Numbered from the stretch's first letter, positions 17,548 to 26,501 are shown. The stretch: 64,000 nucleotides of DNA from Phocaeicola sp. (GCA_029257865.1 JARIAN010000126.1:31717-95716); one strand, 5' to 3'. Notes: generated from the letters alone by a model not told the origin. A program made the numbers and translations.

Positions 17548-20124
17548 ATGAAGAAAAAAACAAATAATCAACCACTTTCAGAAAAGTTTGCCACTACCCA
17601 AAAGACTCTTTCTATCTTAAAAAGTGAAAACTCCCGATTTATGTTCGGTATGTTATTCATCCTCTTCGGTACTTATCTGTTTCTTGCTTTCACCTCTTTC
17701 TTTTTTACAGGAGGGGTAGATCAAAGCATTCTGAAACATCCTAATCCCGGCGAATTACTTGCTACAGACAACCATATCCAAAACTGGGCAGGAGCTCGGG
17801 GAGCCCAACTTTCCCAATTCTTTATCAATGACTGCTTTGGTATATCAGCTTATGCCATTGTCATTTTATTCATCGTTACAGGTATGAGTCTAATCAAGGC
17901 AAACCAATTTACTTTATGGAAATGGTTTACCGGATGTAACATATTAATGGTTTGGATTTCCATTACATTCAGTTTCGTCTTTGGTGGGTTAATGGATAAT
18001 TCATTCTTATATCCGGGTGGATTACACGGATACCGCATTTCATTATGGATTTCCTCACAGATTGGAAACCTCGGATTATTTTTGTCTATACTGACCACCG
18101 GCATCTTTATCGCACTATTCTTTTCAAAACACACCATAGAAATCATACGAAAAGCATTACGCATAGACTTGTTGTTTAAATCCTTGCACGAGAAAAGAAC
18201 CCAAAAAGCAGCTCAAAAGAAAGAGAAAAAGGAATGTGAAGACAATGTGCAGGCTATTATTAAACCAATAACCAAAGCAAAAATGTCAACAGCTACACCT
18301 AAGAAAGAGGAAATCATAGACCAAGATGATGAAAATATTGAAGATGTAGAAGAAATAATTGTTGATGAAGCCGCCGAGAATGTCAATATTGTGCCTGAAG
18401 AAGAAAAGGATACATACATAGAAATAGAAGAGGAAGAAGAGGAAAAGGAAAAGGAAGAAGAGACGCCTATTCAACCTACTCCAAAAGCCCCTATATATAC
18501 AGAAAAAAACGTTCAGCCGGAAAACAACGAAACCCAGGAACCGATTTTTGAAATCAGCAACGAGAAGAAAGAGGAAGATATGGTTATTCATGGAGACATT
18601 TCACAACCTTACAACCCTCGCTTGGATTTGGAGCATTATCAATTCCCTACCCTTGACCTTCTTCAGGAATTTGACGAGACAAAAGAGCCTCCTATCAACA
18701 TGGAAGAACAAACTGCCAACAAGAATCGTATCATACAGGTTTTACACAGCTTCGGCATTGAAATCAGTTCCATAAAAGCAAGCGTAGGACCAACTATCAC
18801 CCTTTATGAAATCACTCCGGCAGAAGGTGTACGCATATCAAAGATTCGCAATTTGGAAGACGACATTGCACTGAGCCTTTCAGCTTTGGGTATCCGTATC
18901 ATCGCACCGATACCAGGAAAAGGCACCATTGGCATTGAAGTCCCTAATGCTAATCCTAGAATTGTACCAATGGCTTCTATTCTTGCCAGCAAAAAATTTC
19001 AAGAAACAACTTACGAGCTCCCTGTTGCACTTGGAAAAACAATCACTAATGAAGTGTTTATGGTGGACTTGGCCAAAGCTCCACATATGCTAGTGGCCGG
19101 TGCTACCGGACAAGGTAAGTCAGTTGGACTGAATGCCATTGTGACTTCTTTGCTATATAAGAAACATCCTAGTGAACTGAAATTCGTTATCATCGACCCC
19201 AAGAAGGTGGAGTTTGCTATCTACGCCCCTATCGAGAAGCACTTCCTTGCTAAACTTCCAGATGGAGAAGATGCTATTATTACCGACGTTACAAAAGTTG
19301 TTCAAACACTCAACTCTTTATGCGTGGAAATGGACAACCGATATGACTTGCTACGAAAGGCTGGATGCAGAAACATTAAAGAATATAATGCGAAGTTCAT
19401 TGCACGTCAATTAAACCCCAACAACGGACATCGCTTTATGCCATATATTGTAATCATCATTGATGAGTTTGGTGACTTGATTATGACCGCAGGCAAAGAA
19501 GTAGAACTTCCTATTTGCCGAATTGCACAATTGGCTCGAGCAGTAGGAATACATGCCATCATTGCAACCCAACGTCCTACCACCAACATTATTACAGGTA
19601 CTATCAAGGCCAACTTCCCTGCACGAGTTGCTTTCCGAGTAGCTTCTATGATGGACTCACGTACTATTTTGGACCGACCGGGAGCACAGCAGCTTATCGG
19701 AAAGGGAGATATGCTTTACCTGCAAGGCAACGACCCTGTGCGCGTGCAATGTGCTTTTGTCGACACTCCTGAAGTTGAACGTATCGCCAACTACATCAGT
19801 CACCAGCAGGGATACCCTACAGCATTTATGCTGCCCGAATATGTGGATGAAAATGCAGAGCAAAGCAACAACAATTCAGAGTTAGACTTAAACCGTCTAG
19901 ACCCGATGTTGGAAGAAGCGGCACGACTACTCATCTACCACCAGCAAGGCTCTACATCACTCATCCAGCGCAAGTTCTCCATTGGATACAATCGTGCCGG
20001 ACGAATCATGGACCAATTGGAAAAACTTGGCATTGTAGGTCCTGCCAACGGAAGTAAGGCTAGAGAAGTCCTTTGTATGGATGAAAATGATTTACAGATG
20101 CGCTTAAGCAATACCAAAGGATAA
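17548..20124 (+). CDS. ftsK: FtsK/SpoIIIE DNA translocase
   Basis: An 858-residue septal DNA pump that clears chromosome ends during division. The N-terminus has four membrane helices (about 33-56, 100-118, 127-150, 170-192). A highly acidic Glu-rich linker follows (about 225-345). The alpha/beta motor has Walker A 'G-A-T-G-Q-G-K-S' at about 518-525, and Walker B 'I-I-I-D-E-F-G-D-L' near 636-644. The C-terminal winged-helix gamma domain ('D-P-M-L-E-E-A-A-R-L-L-I-Y') reads the polarity sequences (KOPS-like). Length and order are normal for Bacteroidetes FtsK. It is transcribed divergently from the DUF5063 operon. Confidence 0.95.
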   Translation: MKKKTNNQPLSEKFATTQKTLSILKSENSRFMFGMLFILFGTYLFLAFTSFFFTGGVDQSILKHPNPGELLATDNHIQNWAGARGAQLSQFFINDCFGISAYAIVILFIVTGMSLIKANQFTLWKWFTGCNILMVWISITFSFVFGGLMDNSFLYPGGLHGYRISLWISSQIGNLGLFLSILTTGIFIALFFSKHTIEIIRKALRIDLLFKSLHEKRTQKAAQKKEKKECEDNVQAIIKPITKAKMSTATPKKEEIIDQDDENIEDVEEIIVDEAAENVNIVPEEEKDTYIEIEEEEEEKEKEEETPIQPTPKAPIYTEKNVQPENNETQEPIFEISNEKKEEDMVIHGDISQPYNPRLDLEHYQFPTLDLLQEFDETKEPPINMEEQTANKNRIIQVLHSFGIEISSIKASVGPTITLYEITPAEGVRISKIRNLEDDIALSLSALGIRIIAPIPGKGTIGIEVPNANPRIVPMASILASKKFQETTYELPVALGKTITNEVFMVDLAKAPHMLVAGATGQGKSVGLNAIVTSLLYKKHPSELKFVIIDPKKVEFAIYAPIEKHFLAKLPDGEDAIITDVTKVVQTLNSLCVEMDNRYDLLRKAGCRNIKEYNAKFIARQLNPNNGHRFMPYIVIIIDEFGDLIMTAGKEVELPICRIAQLARAVGIHAIIATQRPTTNIITGTIKANFPARVAFRVASMMDSRTILDRPGAQQLIGKGDMLYLQGNDPVRVQCAFVDTPEVERIANYISHQQGYPTAFMLPEYVDENAEQSNNNSELDLNRLDPMLEEAARLLIYHQQGSTSLIQRKFSIGYNRAGRIMDQLEKLGIVGPANGSKAREVLCMDENDLQMRLSNTKG

Positions 20125-20308
20125 TTACAGACTTGCTGGCATTACTGGAATGGGGACATATCTACCTTCTCCTATAGGGAAGTTTCCTCAAATATCATGA
20201 CTTCAACGACTATGAAACCGCCTGCAAGCCTCTATCAATAAAGATTCGGAAGCAGTGCCACATTAGTCAACTTGCCTGATGGAATATAAAATTTTATACC
20301 TACAGGGA

Positions 20309-20396
20309 CTTGAGTTACCATCACCTACTGATAAAACGCTGTCAATGATTCATAAAACACAATCTTGATTTTATGAATCATCGGTTGTAACTCAAG
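20309..20396. repeat. 88-bp palindromic intergenic repeat, copy 1
   Basis: The ends are CTTGAGTTAC and GTAACTCAAG, a perfect inverted pair. Inside is a second pair, ATGATTCATAAAA and TTTTATGAATCAT. A related element of the same 88-base length with the same TTGAGTTAC...GTAACTCAA ends lies at 46397-46484. They share TTGAGTTACAACC, ATTGTGTTT and TTGACAG when this copy is reversed. It may be a small non-autonomous element or a REP-like repeat. Confidence 0.65.
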
Positions 20397-20488
20397 ATTC
20401 TGTAAGAATAACCGAAGGAATGGAATTACCATTCTGAATTTATCAGTAAAGAAGCCAGGCATTATGCATCAATTCTTCATCTCTGATT

Positions 20489-20502
20489 CCGCCAACAGAC
20501 AG
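20489..20502. repeat. Short shared motif CCGCCAACAGACAG, copy 1
   Basis: An exact 14-base match to 46769-46782, with partly similar bases before it (GATT here, AATC there). Each copy lies a few hundred bases or less to the right of an 88-bp palindrome. Confidence 0.4.
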
Positions 20503-20606
20503 ATTGCATTTTTCAAAAAGTGATTTTATCATGATAATGTAACAAACCCTTCAATCAAAATCACTTTTCAACATAATTTTTTTTTAAAAATCTAACCCCA
20601 CTCATT

Positions 20607-21254
20607 ATGAAACATCTTTATTTATTCGGCTTATTACTTGGTTTAAACACCTACCCTACCCTAAAAGCCACACCTTATTATATAGTATCTACCCAAACAA
20701 CCCAAAACAATTACTCCCAATCACAAAAGCTACTAACAGGAATCACTGAAAAATATAAGGCAGACGGTAGCATCAAACTTACATTCAAAGGAACACAAGA
20801 AGGAGTTCTTTGGCTAGATGGAGAGCGCTTTTACCTGAATAGCAACGGGGTAGAAAGTTGGTTTGACGGGAAGACACAGTGGAGTTATGTGGAGCAGAAT
20901 CAAGAAGTAACCATATCAGAGCCTAATCAAGAAGAATTGCAAACCATCAACCCATTCACACTACTCAATGCTGCCCATACACAATTTACCAGCCTGTATG
21001 GTGGAAAAGTAAAGGAATATGGCGTACAAGGCCTAAAACTTACATTGACACCAAAAAATAAAGGAGATATCCGCTTAATCTCTTTAATCGTCAACCAACA
21101 ATACGAACCTCTTTTGCTTGTTATCACACTAGAGAATGGAGAAGAGCAAAACTTCCGTATCATCAGCTACATTTCAGACCAAAATCTTCCACAATCGGCC
21201 TTTCAATTCCCTACAGCAAAATATCCTAATGCAGAAGTTATTGATATGAGATAG
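20607..21254 (+). CDS. LolA-like outer-membrane lipoprotein carrier
   Basis: A 215-residue exported protein. The signal peptide is residues 1-21, ending in TLKA. The mature part is all-beta with the LolA pattern: 'G-S-I-K-L-T-F-K-G-T-Q-E-G-V-L-W-L-D-G-E-R-F-Y-L' split over two strands, 'W-F-D-G-K-T-Q-W-S-Y', 'N-P-F-T-L-L' and 'L-T-P-K-N-K-G-D-I-R'. LolA proteins carry lipoproteins across the periplasm. The position next to ftsK is common in Bacteroidetes. It could instead be one of several paralogous LolA-fold proteins with another hydrophobic ligand. Confidence 0.82.
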   Translation: MKHLYLFGLLLGLNTYPTLKATPYYIVSTQTTQNNYSQSQKLLTGITEKYKADGSIKLTFKGTQEGVLWLDGERFYLNSNGVESWFDGKTQWSYVEQNQEVTISEPNQEELQTINPFTLLNAAHTQFTSLYGGKVKEYGVQGLKLTLTPKNKGDIRLISLIVNQQYEPLLLVITLENGEEQNFRIISYISDQNLPQSAFQFPTAKYPNAEVIDMR

Positions 21255-21353
21255 GTCTTCAACAGAACGATTCATTGTTCGCCTTCACTTAACCACATTG
21301 AGGTTATAGACCAAAAAAATAAAGTTACTGTAGGATTATTACAAACATGTTAC

Positions 21354-21361
21354 TACCTTTG
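21354..21361 (+). promoter_or_regulatory. -7 element for the thiamine-phosphate-synthase-like gene
   Basis: TACCTTTG 23 bases before the ATG at 21385 matches TAnnTTTG. No clear -33 TTTG is seen at the right distance. Confidence 0.4.
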
Positions 21362-21384
21362 CAAATGTTTTATATACAACCTGT

Positions 21385-21993
21385 ATGAAATTAATTCTGA
21401 TAACAACCCCTACATATTTTGTAGAAGAAGATAAAATCATTACCAAACTTTTTGAAGAAGGTTTGGATATTCTGCATCTACGTAAACCGGAGACTGCTCC
21501 AGTATATGCAGAGAGGCTTCTTACCCTCATTCCAGAAAAGTATCGTAAGCGCATTGTCGTTCATGGACACTTCTATCTGAAAGAAGAATATAAATTGAAA
21601 GGAATACATCTAAACCAACGCAACCCAATGCCACCTATGGACTACTCCGGTCATCTTAGCACATCTTGCCATTCATTGGAAGAGATAAAACTTCAAAAAA
21701 AGAAATTCGACTATATGTTTCTGAGTCCGATATATGACAGCATATCTAAACCAGACTATAATTCAGCTTTTTCCCCAGAGCAAATAAGAAAAGCGGCCAA
21801 AGAAGGAATTATCGATAAAAAGGTGATAGCCTTAGGAGGTATAAATGAACAAAACATTTTGGAAATCAAAGATTATGGTTTTGGCGGGGCTGCAATTATC
21901 GGTGGACTTTGGAATAAATTTGACCCTAATTTTGACAATAATTACCAACCCCTTATTGAACATTTCAAAAAGCTGAAGAAATTAGCAGACTAA
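21385..21993 (+). CDS. Thiamine phosphate synthase / TenI-like TIM-barrel protein
   Basis: A 202-residue (beta/alpha)8 protein of the ThiE/TenI superfamily. It has 'L-D-I-L-H-L-R-K-P-E' (strand 2), 'I-H-L-N-Q-R', 'S-T-S-C-H-S-L-E-E' (the family's Ser/Cys turn), 'Y-M-F-L-S-P-I-Y' and 'V-I-A-L-G-G-I-N' with 'G-F-G-G-A-A-I-I-G' for phosphate binding. ThiE joins the thiazole and pyrimidine halves of thiamine; TenI relatives aromatise the thiazole. It stands alone without other thi genes, and no TPP riboswitch is visible, so the exact reaction is uncertain. Confidence 0.78.
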   Translation: MKLILITTPTYFVEEDKIITKLFEEGLDILHLRKPETAPVYAERLLTLIPEKYRKRIVVHGHFYLKEEYKLKGIHLNQRNPMPPMDYSGHLSTSCHSLEEIKLQKKKFDYMFLSPIYDSISKPDYNSAFSPEQIRKAAKEGIIDKKVIALGGINEQNILEIKDYGFGGAAIIGGLWNKFDPNFDNNYQPLIEHFKKLKKLAD

Positions 21994-22010
21994 ATATTTC
22001 CTCCTTTTCA

Positions 22011-22042
22011 TTTGTTCGGATAAAAGAAATGGAGTAACTTTG
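22011..22042 (+). promoter_or_regulatory. Promoter of prs
   Basis: TTTG (22011-22014) and TAACTTTG (22035-22042) separated by 20 bases: a full match to the Bacteroides -33/-7 consensus, 36 bases before the prs ATG. Confidence 0.75.
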
Positions 22043-22078
22043 CAATACATTTAATGGCAATATTATCATAAAATCACA

Positions 22079-23017
22079 ATGAGCGAAACATCACCATTTA
22101 AAGTATTTTCGGGAACAAACTCGAGATACCTTGCAGAAAAAATCTGTACTAGTCTAGGATGCCCACTGGGTAACATGAACATTACACATTTCGCTGATGG
22201 CGAATTTGGTGTATCTTACGAAGAATCAATCCGCGGACAACATGTATTCCTCGTACAATCTACTTTCCCTAACTCAGACAACTTGATGGAATTATTACTG
22301 ATGATTGACGCAGCAAAGCGTGCTTCTGCAAAAAGCATCATCGCAGTAATCCCTTATTTCGGATGGGCCCGCCAGGACCGCAAAGATAAGCCACGTGTTT
22401 CAATTGGTGCTAAATTGGTAGCTAACCTTTTGAGCGTTGCTGGTATTGACCGTTTGATTACCATGGACTTGCATGCAGACCAGATTCAAGGCTTCTTCGA
22501 TATTCCAGTTGACCACTTGTATGCTTCTGCTATTTTTGCTCCATACATCCAGTCATTGAACTTGGAAAACTTAGTAATCGCAACTCCAGACGTAGGTGGT
22601 TCAAAACGTGCTAGCACTTATGCTAAATTCTTGGATGTACCTTTGGTACTTTGCCACAAGACTCGTGAAAAAGCTAACGTAGTTGCTTCTATGCAAATCA
22701 TCGGTGACGTTAAAGGCAAAAACGTAATCTTAATCGATGATATGGTTGATACAGCCGGCACTATCACTAAGGCTGCTGACATCATGAAAGAAGCAGGTGC
22801 ATGTTCTGTTCGCGCTATTGCATCTCACGGAGTTATGTCAGGACCGGCATCTGAAAGAGTACAAAACTCAATGTTGGAAGAAATGGTATTCACAGATAGT
22901 ATTCCTTACTCTAACCGCTGTGCAAAAGTTAGACAATTGTCTATCGCTGATATGTTTGCAGAAACTATCCGCCGCGTTATGTCTAACGAATCTATCAGCT
23001 CTCAGTATATCATTTAA
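22079..23017 (+). CDS. prs: Ribose-phosphate pyrophosphokinase
   Basis: A 312-residue enzyme of standard length. It makes PRPP from ribose 5-phosphate and ATP for nucleotide, histidine and tryptophan synthesis. Landmarks are 'F-S-G-T-N-S-R-Y-L-A' at the start, the ATP flap 'W-A-R-Q-D-R-K-D-K-P-R', the metal site 'D-L-H-A-D-Q-I-Q-G-F-F' and the PRPP-binding loop 'I-L-I-D-D-M-V-D-T-A-G-T' near 220-231. It is monocistronic, with a clear promoter and terminator. Codon choice (frequent GGT/GTA/CGT) looks like that of a highly expressed gene. Confidence 0.97.
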   Translation: MSETSPFKVFSGTNSRYLAEKICTSLGCPLGNMNITHFADGEFGVSYEESIRGQHVFLVQSTFPNSDNLMELLLMIDAAKRASAKSIIAVIPYFGWARQDRKDKPRVSIGAKLVANLLSVAGIDRLITMDLHADQIQGFFDIPVDHLYASAIFAPYIQSLNLENLVIATPDVGGSKRASTYAKFLDVPLVLCHKTREKANVVASMQIIGDVKGKNVILIDDMVDTAGTITKAADIMKEAGACSVRAIASHGVMSGPASERVQNSMLEEMVFTDSIPYSNRCAKVRQLSIADMFAETIRRVMSNESISSQYII

Positions 23018-23040
23018 TTCTCTGATTGATTTTTTATAGT

Positions 23041-23095
23041 AATTTGTCAAAGTACGCTCTTTTTAAAGAGTATACTTTGACAAATTGTTTTTTGC
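23041..23095 (+). terminator. Intrinsic terminator of prs
   Basis: Stem AATTTGTCAAAGTA (23041-23054) with TACTTTGACAAATT (23073-23086), extended inward by CTCTTT/AAAGAG, then a T run. It begins 23 bases after the stop. Confidence 0.88.
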
Positions 23096-23127
23096 CCCTA
23101 TACGTTTTACCCACTACTTTTTGATTT

Positions 23128-24771
23128 ATGAAAATTCTTTGGCTGGACTTAAACAGTTCATATGCTCATTCCTCTCTAGCTTTACCTGCCTTACATGCAC
23201 AGATTTCCGATAACCAAGACTTAGAATGGGATATCGTTTCAGCTACAATCAATGAAAATCCAAGTGCTACTGCCGGAGAGATCTTCCGCAAACAGCCTGA
23301 TATTATAGCTGCAACCTGCTGGCTATTCAACCATGAGGTCTTACTTCATATATTGTCCAGAGCAAAAGTGTTATTGCCGCAATGTTGCATCATCTTAGGA
23401 GGACCTGAGTTTTTAGGAGATAACGAACAATTCCTAAAGCTATTTCCTTTTGTAAACTGTGTGTTTCGAGGGGAAGGAGAACATAGTTTTACTAAATGGC
23501 TGGCCTGCAAAAATCAACCGGAGAATTGGAATAATATAGAAGGGTTATGCTGGATTGACCAAACTTCCGGAAAATATTATGACAACGGAATTGCACGCGT
23601 CATTGACTTTCAAAATTTAAATGCACCAGAAAACAGCAAGTATTTTAATTGGGAAAAACCTTTTGTACAACTGGAAACAACTAGAGGCTGTTTCAACACT
23701 TGCGCCTTTTGTGTCAGTGGAGGAGAAAAACCTGTAAGAAATTTATCCATTGAAGCAATCAAAGAAAGAATAAAAAACATCTACCAACACGGCATCAGAA
23801 ATATCAGAGTACTAGATCGTACTTTCAACTTCAATATTCGTCATGCCAAAGCCTTACTCAATTTATTTAAGGAATATCCAGAGATACGTTTCCACTTGGA
23901 AATCCATCCGGCCTTACTCACTCAAGAGCTAAAAGACGAATTAGCTAAAATGCCTAAAGGTTTGCTCCATCTAGAGGCTGGCATACAAAGTTTACGAGAA
24001 AAAGTATTAACAACTGCACAGCGAAAAGGGCAGCTGAAAGATGCTATAAAAGGATTGGAATTCCTTTGCTCTCTTGATAACATGGAAACACATGCCGACC
24101 TGATAGCAGGATTACCCTACTATCAACTAGAGGAAATATTTGAAGATATACGTACATTGGCCCAACTGGGGGCAGGAGAAATCCAATTAGAGTCCCTAAA
24201 ATTGCTTCCTGGAACTGAAATGAGAAAGCGCGCAACAGAACTAGGTATTTGCTATTCGCCAATGCCTCCGTATGAAGTCTTACAAACAAATGAGATTTCA
24301 CCCGATGAGCTAAATACCGCCCGCTTACTCTCACGAATGGTTGACGCATTCTATAATACAGAAGCATGGCAAGCATTTACAAGAAATTTAATCATTAAAG
24401 AAAAAGACTTCCTGCATCTACTATTAAAGTATTTAACAGAAAAAGGAGTGGCAGACCAACCAATGGGGCTTGAGAAACGCGGACTATTGCTTTATAATTT
24501 CTGCAAAGAGTATTATCCGCAATATGAAACTCAAGCAACTATCGCATGGATTGAAGCTGGAATGTCTCTCAAAAAACAACCTGCATTGAAAATTAAAACA
24601 AAACATGTATGTCCTCCTAAAGAATGGAAAATTATTTATGGCACCTATAATGAAAATATGAGATTATGCCATTTACCTAATGAAACAGGCGTCCATTCTT
24701 ATTGGTTTGGATTTGAGGAAGAAAGCCAAAATCGTCAGCCTATATTTAAAGCAATCAGTCCTTCCCTATAA
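23128..24771 (+). CDS. B12-binding radical SAM protein (DUF4080 type)
   Basis: A 547-residue protein. Residues 1-130 form a cobalamin-binding-like fold ('K-I-L-W-L-D-L-N-S' and 'C-C-I-I-L-G-G-P-E-F'), although the canonical DxHxxG is not evident. Residues about 180-400 are a radical SAM barrel with the 4Fe-4S motif C-x3-C-x2-C in RGCFNTCAFC near 188-195. The C-terminal 150 residues match the DUF4080 extension seen in such proteins. It probably cleaves SAM for a methylation or rearrangement; the substrate is unknown. It has no operon partner. Confidence 0.82.
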   Translation: MKILWLDLNSSYAHSSLALPALHAQISDNQDLEWDIVSATINENPSATAGEIFRKQPDIIAATCWLFNHEVLLHILSRAKVLLPQCCIILGGPEFLGDNEQFLKLFPFVNCVFRGEGEHSFTKWLACKNQPENWNNIEGLCWIDQTSGKYYDNGIARVIDFQNLNAPENSKYFNWEKPFVQLETTRGCFNTCAFCVSGGEKPVRNLSIEAIKERIKNIYQHGIRNIRVLDRTFNFNIRHAKALLNLFKEYPEIRFHLEIHPALLTQELKDELAKMPKGLLHLEAGIQSLREKVLTTAQRKGQLKDAIKGLEFLCSLDNMETHADLIAGLPYYQLEEIFEDIRTLAQLGAGEIQLESLKLLPGTEMRKRATELGICYSPMPPYEVLQTNEISPDELNTARLLSRMVDAFYNTEAWQAFTRNLIIKEKDFLHLLLKYLTEKGVADQPMGLEKRGLLLYNFCKEYYPQYETQATIAWIEAGMSLKKQPALKIKTKHVCPPKEWKIIYGTYNENMRLCHLPNETGVHSYWFGFEEESQNRQPIFKAISPSL

Positions 24772-24777
24772 AACAAA

Positions 24778-24820
24778 CAACATATCAAAAGGTATTCCTC
24801 CTATCCCTTTTGATATGTTG
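24778..24820. terminator. Hairpin between converging genes
   Basis: A perfect 15-base-pair stem, CAACATATCAAAAGG (24778-24792) with CCTTTTGATATGTTG (24806-24820). The T-rich side is better on the minus strand, so it terminates the Rpn gene and may also serve the radical SAM gene. Confidence 0.75.
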
Positions 24821-24835
24821 AAAAATTATTCCATT

Positions 24836-25714
24836 CTAATCCTCTTGTTTACTTCCTCCTGTTGCAGCCAATATCTGCTCTGTTGAAAATCCCATTTTTT
24901 TCATTTGAGCAATAATATCTTTAATAGCTTCCGCACGACCCTCCGCACGACCTTCTGCACGACCTTCTGCACGACCTTCCGCACGACCCTCTGCACGTTC
25001 CGTCAATATATTATCTTTTAAAATTACAATAGTATCCAAGTGCCTATAATAAGCATCCTGTTCGCTTTTTGACATGCTATCTACTTTCAACCGCTCGCGA
25101 ACAGCATCTAACCCAGGAGCTTTTGCCCCCTCTGCTATTTCACCTGTATTCAAATAATAAATCCATTCCTCCAAAGGAGTTTTAGCAACTCGGTTAAAAT
25201 CGTTAACCTTCAATATATAATATTCAGGATACAACTGACTCACAGACTCCACTTTAAAAGTCTGTTTCTGAAAAGGAGTTAACTCCAAAATATCATTTTC
25301 ATGAATTCCTCTAAATTCTGTCTTCCCGTGATAAACTATATCTTTACCATGCCCCAAAGAAAAATAAACAATATTAATGCTGTAGACCTTACGCACCTTA
25401 TCATAACTATCTCCACGGTTAATGTATTCTGTAACCAACTTTGATGTACCAAACAACATTCTCTGGAAATAAGCATATTCATTATTATTCTGCACTTCAA
25501 TCAAGACCAATTCTCCTTTTGAATTTTCTGCAAGCATATCAACACGATTATACTTATCAAACTCCTCTTCTTGATTACTTTCACTCTCCAACAAATGCTT
25601 TATAGTTATTGCTTCATTCAATAAAGTTGTCAACAATCCTTCAAGCACACTATAATTTGCCTTATTGCGTAATAGACGTTTCATCGCCCAATCAAAACGT
25701 ATATAATTTCCCAT
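24836..25714 (-). CDS. Rpn-family PD-(D/E)XK nuclease / putative transposase
   Basis: A 292-residue protein of the PDDEXK_2 'recombination-promoting nuclease' group. The nuclease core has Asp59 (RVDMLAENSKGELVLIEVQ) and Glu73-x-Gln75, the D...E-x-Q active site of this family. 'F-Q-R-M-L-F-G-T-S-K-L' and 'D-S-Y-D-K-V-R-K-V-Y' are also typical. Near the C-terminus is a run of EGRA tetrapeptides from a 12-base tandem repeat, then a short helix 'D-I-I-A-Q-M-K-K-M-G-F-S-T-E-Q-I'. Family members nick or cut DNA and promote RecA-independent recombination. No terminal repeats of an insertion sequence were seen. The 3' end of a second, related gene is at 63858-64000. Confidence 0.85.
   Translation of the reverse strand: MGNYIRFDWAMKRLLRNKANYSVLEGLLTTLLNEAITIKHLLESESNQEEEFDKYNRVDMLAENSKGELVLIEVQNNNEYAYFQRMLFGTSKLVTEYINRGDSYDKVRKVYSINIVYFSLGHGKDIVYHGKTEFRGIHENDILELTPFQKQTFKVESVSQLYPEYYILKVNDFNRVAKTPLEEWIYYLNTGEIAEGAKAPGLDAVRERLKVDSMSKSEQDAYYRHLDTIVILKDNILTERAEGRAEGRAEGRAEGRAEGRAEAIKDIIAQMKKMGFSTEQILAATGGSKQED
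24931..24996. repeat. 12-bp tandem repeat inside the Rpn gene
   Basis: About five and a half copies of a 12-base unit like CCGCACGACCTT, with C/T changes at two positions. They encode EGRA tetrapeptides on the minus strand. Copy-number change would add or remove four residues without a frameshift. Confidence 0.85.
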
Positions 25715-25863
25715 AACTTCATCGTTTTTAATGATTTGATAATAAATATATCACATCTATAGACTGAATTCTATAGAAAAGTACTTTTAACAAAAGTAAC
25801 AAATTCTTTCCTAAAACTGCTTGTCTAATAAATAGTTTAATTATTTTTTCCATTTTCCTCCAC

Positions 25864-25915
25864 AAAAAAGACCTTTTGATTAATTTTCCATATATAGAAA
25901 ATCAATCAAAAGGTC
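25864..25915 (-). terminator. Intrinsic terminator of the DUF4293 gene
   Basis: A 19-base-pair stem with one mismatch (25870-25888 with 25897-25915) and an eight-base loop. On the minus strand a T run follows at 25864-25869. It lies 38 bases past the stop. Confidence 0.85.
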
Positions 25916-25953
25916 GAATATCATTCAAAATACCAATAAAAGTTACCTTTATA

Positions 25954-26403
25954 TCAGCGTAAGCGTTCGTAAGCTTTTACCAAAACTTCATCTTTACCAA
26001 TCGCACGAATAGCCAACCAATTTAAGACAAGAGAAACAATCGGCAAGGTAATAGTCCAAGAATAAGAGAAGTTGCCCAACTCACTCAAACTACCATAAAC
26101 AAAAGCCGCTAAAGTTACATAATATCCAATCAGAACTATTGAACTGAACAAAGTAAGGCGGATTTGAAGCATGCGCTTATTATATAGAAAAATAGTAGCC
26201 AAAGAAAGAACAGCCACTAACATAAGAATAGCAAACAAGGCCCACGGAGCATAGTCTACCGTACCATCTGACAAGAGCACTGACAGATTTGTCATTTCCA
26301 TCGCTGCAGAATCTGTATAAAAGCCTCCTATCGGAAGAGAAAGCATCACTACCATCAAGATAGCAACCACCAATAAATAAACACTTTGAATACGTTGTAT
26401 CAT
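25954..26403 (-). CDS. DUF4293 membrane protein
   Basis: A 149-residue protein with four membrane helices (about 8-28, 54-72, 81-103, 115-137) and the family start MIQRIQSVYLL. It is widespread in Bacteroidetes next to rpoZ/bamD-type housekeeping genes. The function is unknown. It follows the rpoZ-bamD unit on the same strand but is separated by a good terminator, so it is probably transcribed on its own. Confidence 0.8.
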   Translation of the reverse strand: MIQRIQSVYLLVVAILMVVMLSLPIGGFYTDSAAMEMTNLSVLLSDGTVDYAPWALFAILMLVAVLSLATIFLYNKRMLQIRLTLFSSIVLIGYYVTLAAFVYGSLSELGNFSYSWTITLPIVSLVLNWLAIRAIGKDEVLVKAYERLR

Positions 26404-26423
26404 AATATTACATTTTCAATTTT

Positions 26424-26501
26424 AACAAAAAAAGAACACAAAAAACGCCCTTCATACACTGATCTGTAAGAGATAAGTATCCTGCGATTTTGTGTTCTTT
26501 T
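26424..26501 (-). terminator. Intrinsic terminator of the bamD-rpoZ unit
   Basis: A 14-base-pair perfect stem AAAAGAACACAAAA (26430-26443) with TTTTGTGTTCTTTT (26488-26501), a 44-base loop, and a T run on the minus strand. It lies 19 bases past the rpoZ stop. Confidence 0.7.

Larger units (their letters stand above)
20125..20606 (+). other. 482-base intergenic region with palindromic repeat
   Basis: No credible gene. It holds an 88-bp palindromic repeat (20309-20396) and a 14-base motif shared with the 46-kb intergenic region (20489-20502); both are listed separately. A further inverted pair, AAAAAGTGATTTTATCATGA near 20515 with AAAATCACTTTT near 20557, lies just before the LolA-like gene. 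Confidence 0.6.

Noticed and set aside
20607-21254. Reading the LolA-like gene as cargo of a mobile element bounded by the upstream repeats
   Set aside because: Only one side carries the palindrome, and the ftsK-lolA order is common in Bacteroidetes.
21255-21384. Possible TPP riboswitch before the thiamine-phosphate-synthase-like gene
   Set aside because: No THI-box sequence (CUGAGA ... ACCUGAUC-like) is visible in the 130-base gap.
24931-25000. Short tandem repeats that could suggest a CRISPR array
   Set aside because: The unit is 12 bases with no spacers and encodes in-frame EGRA tetrapeptides of the Rpn protein.
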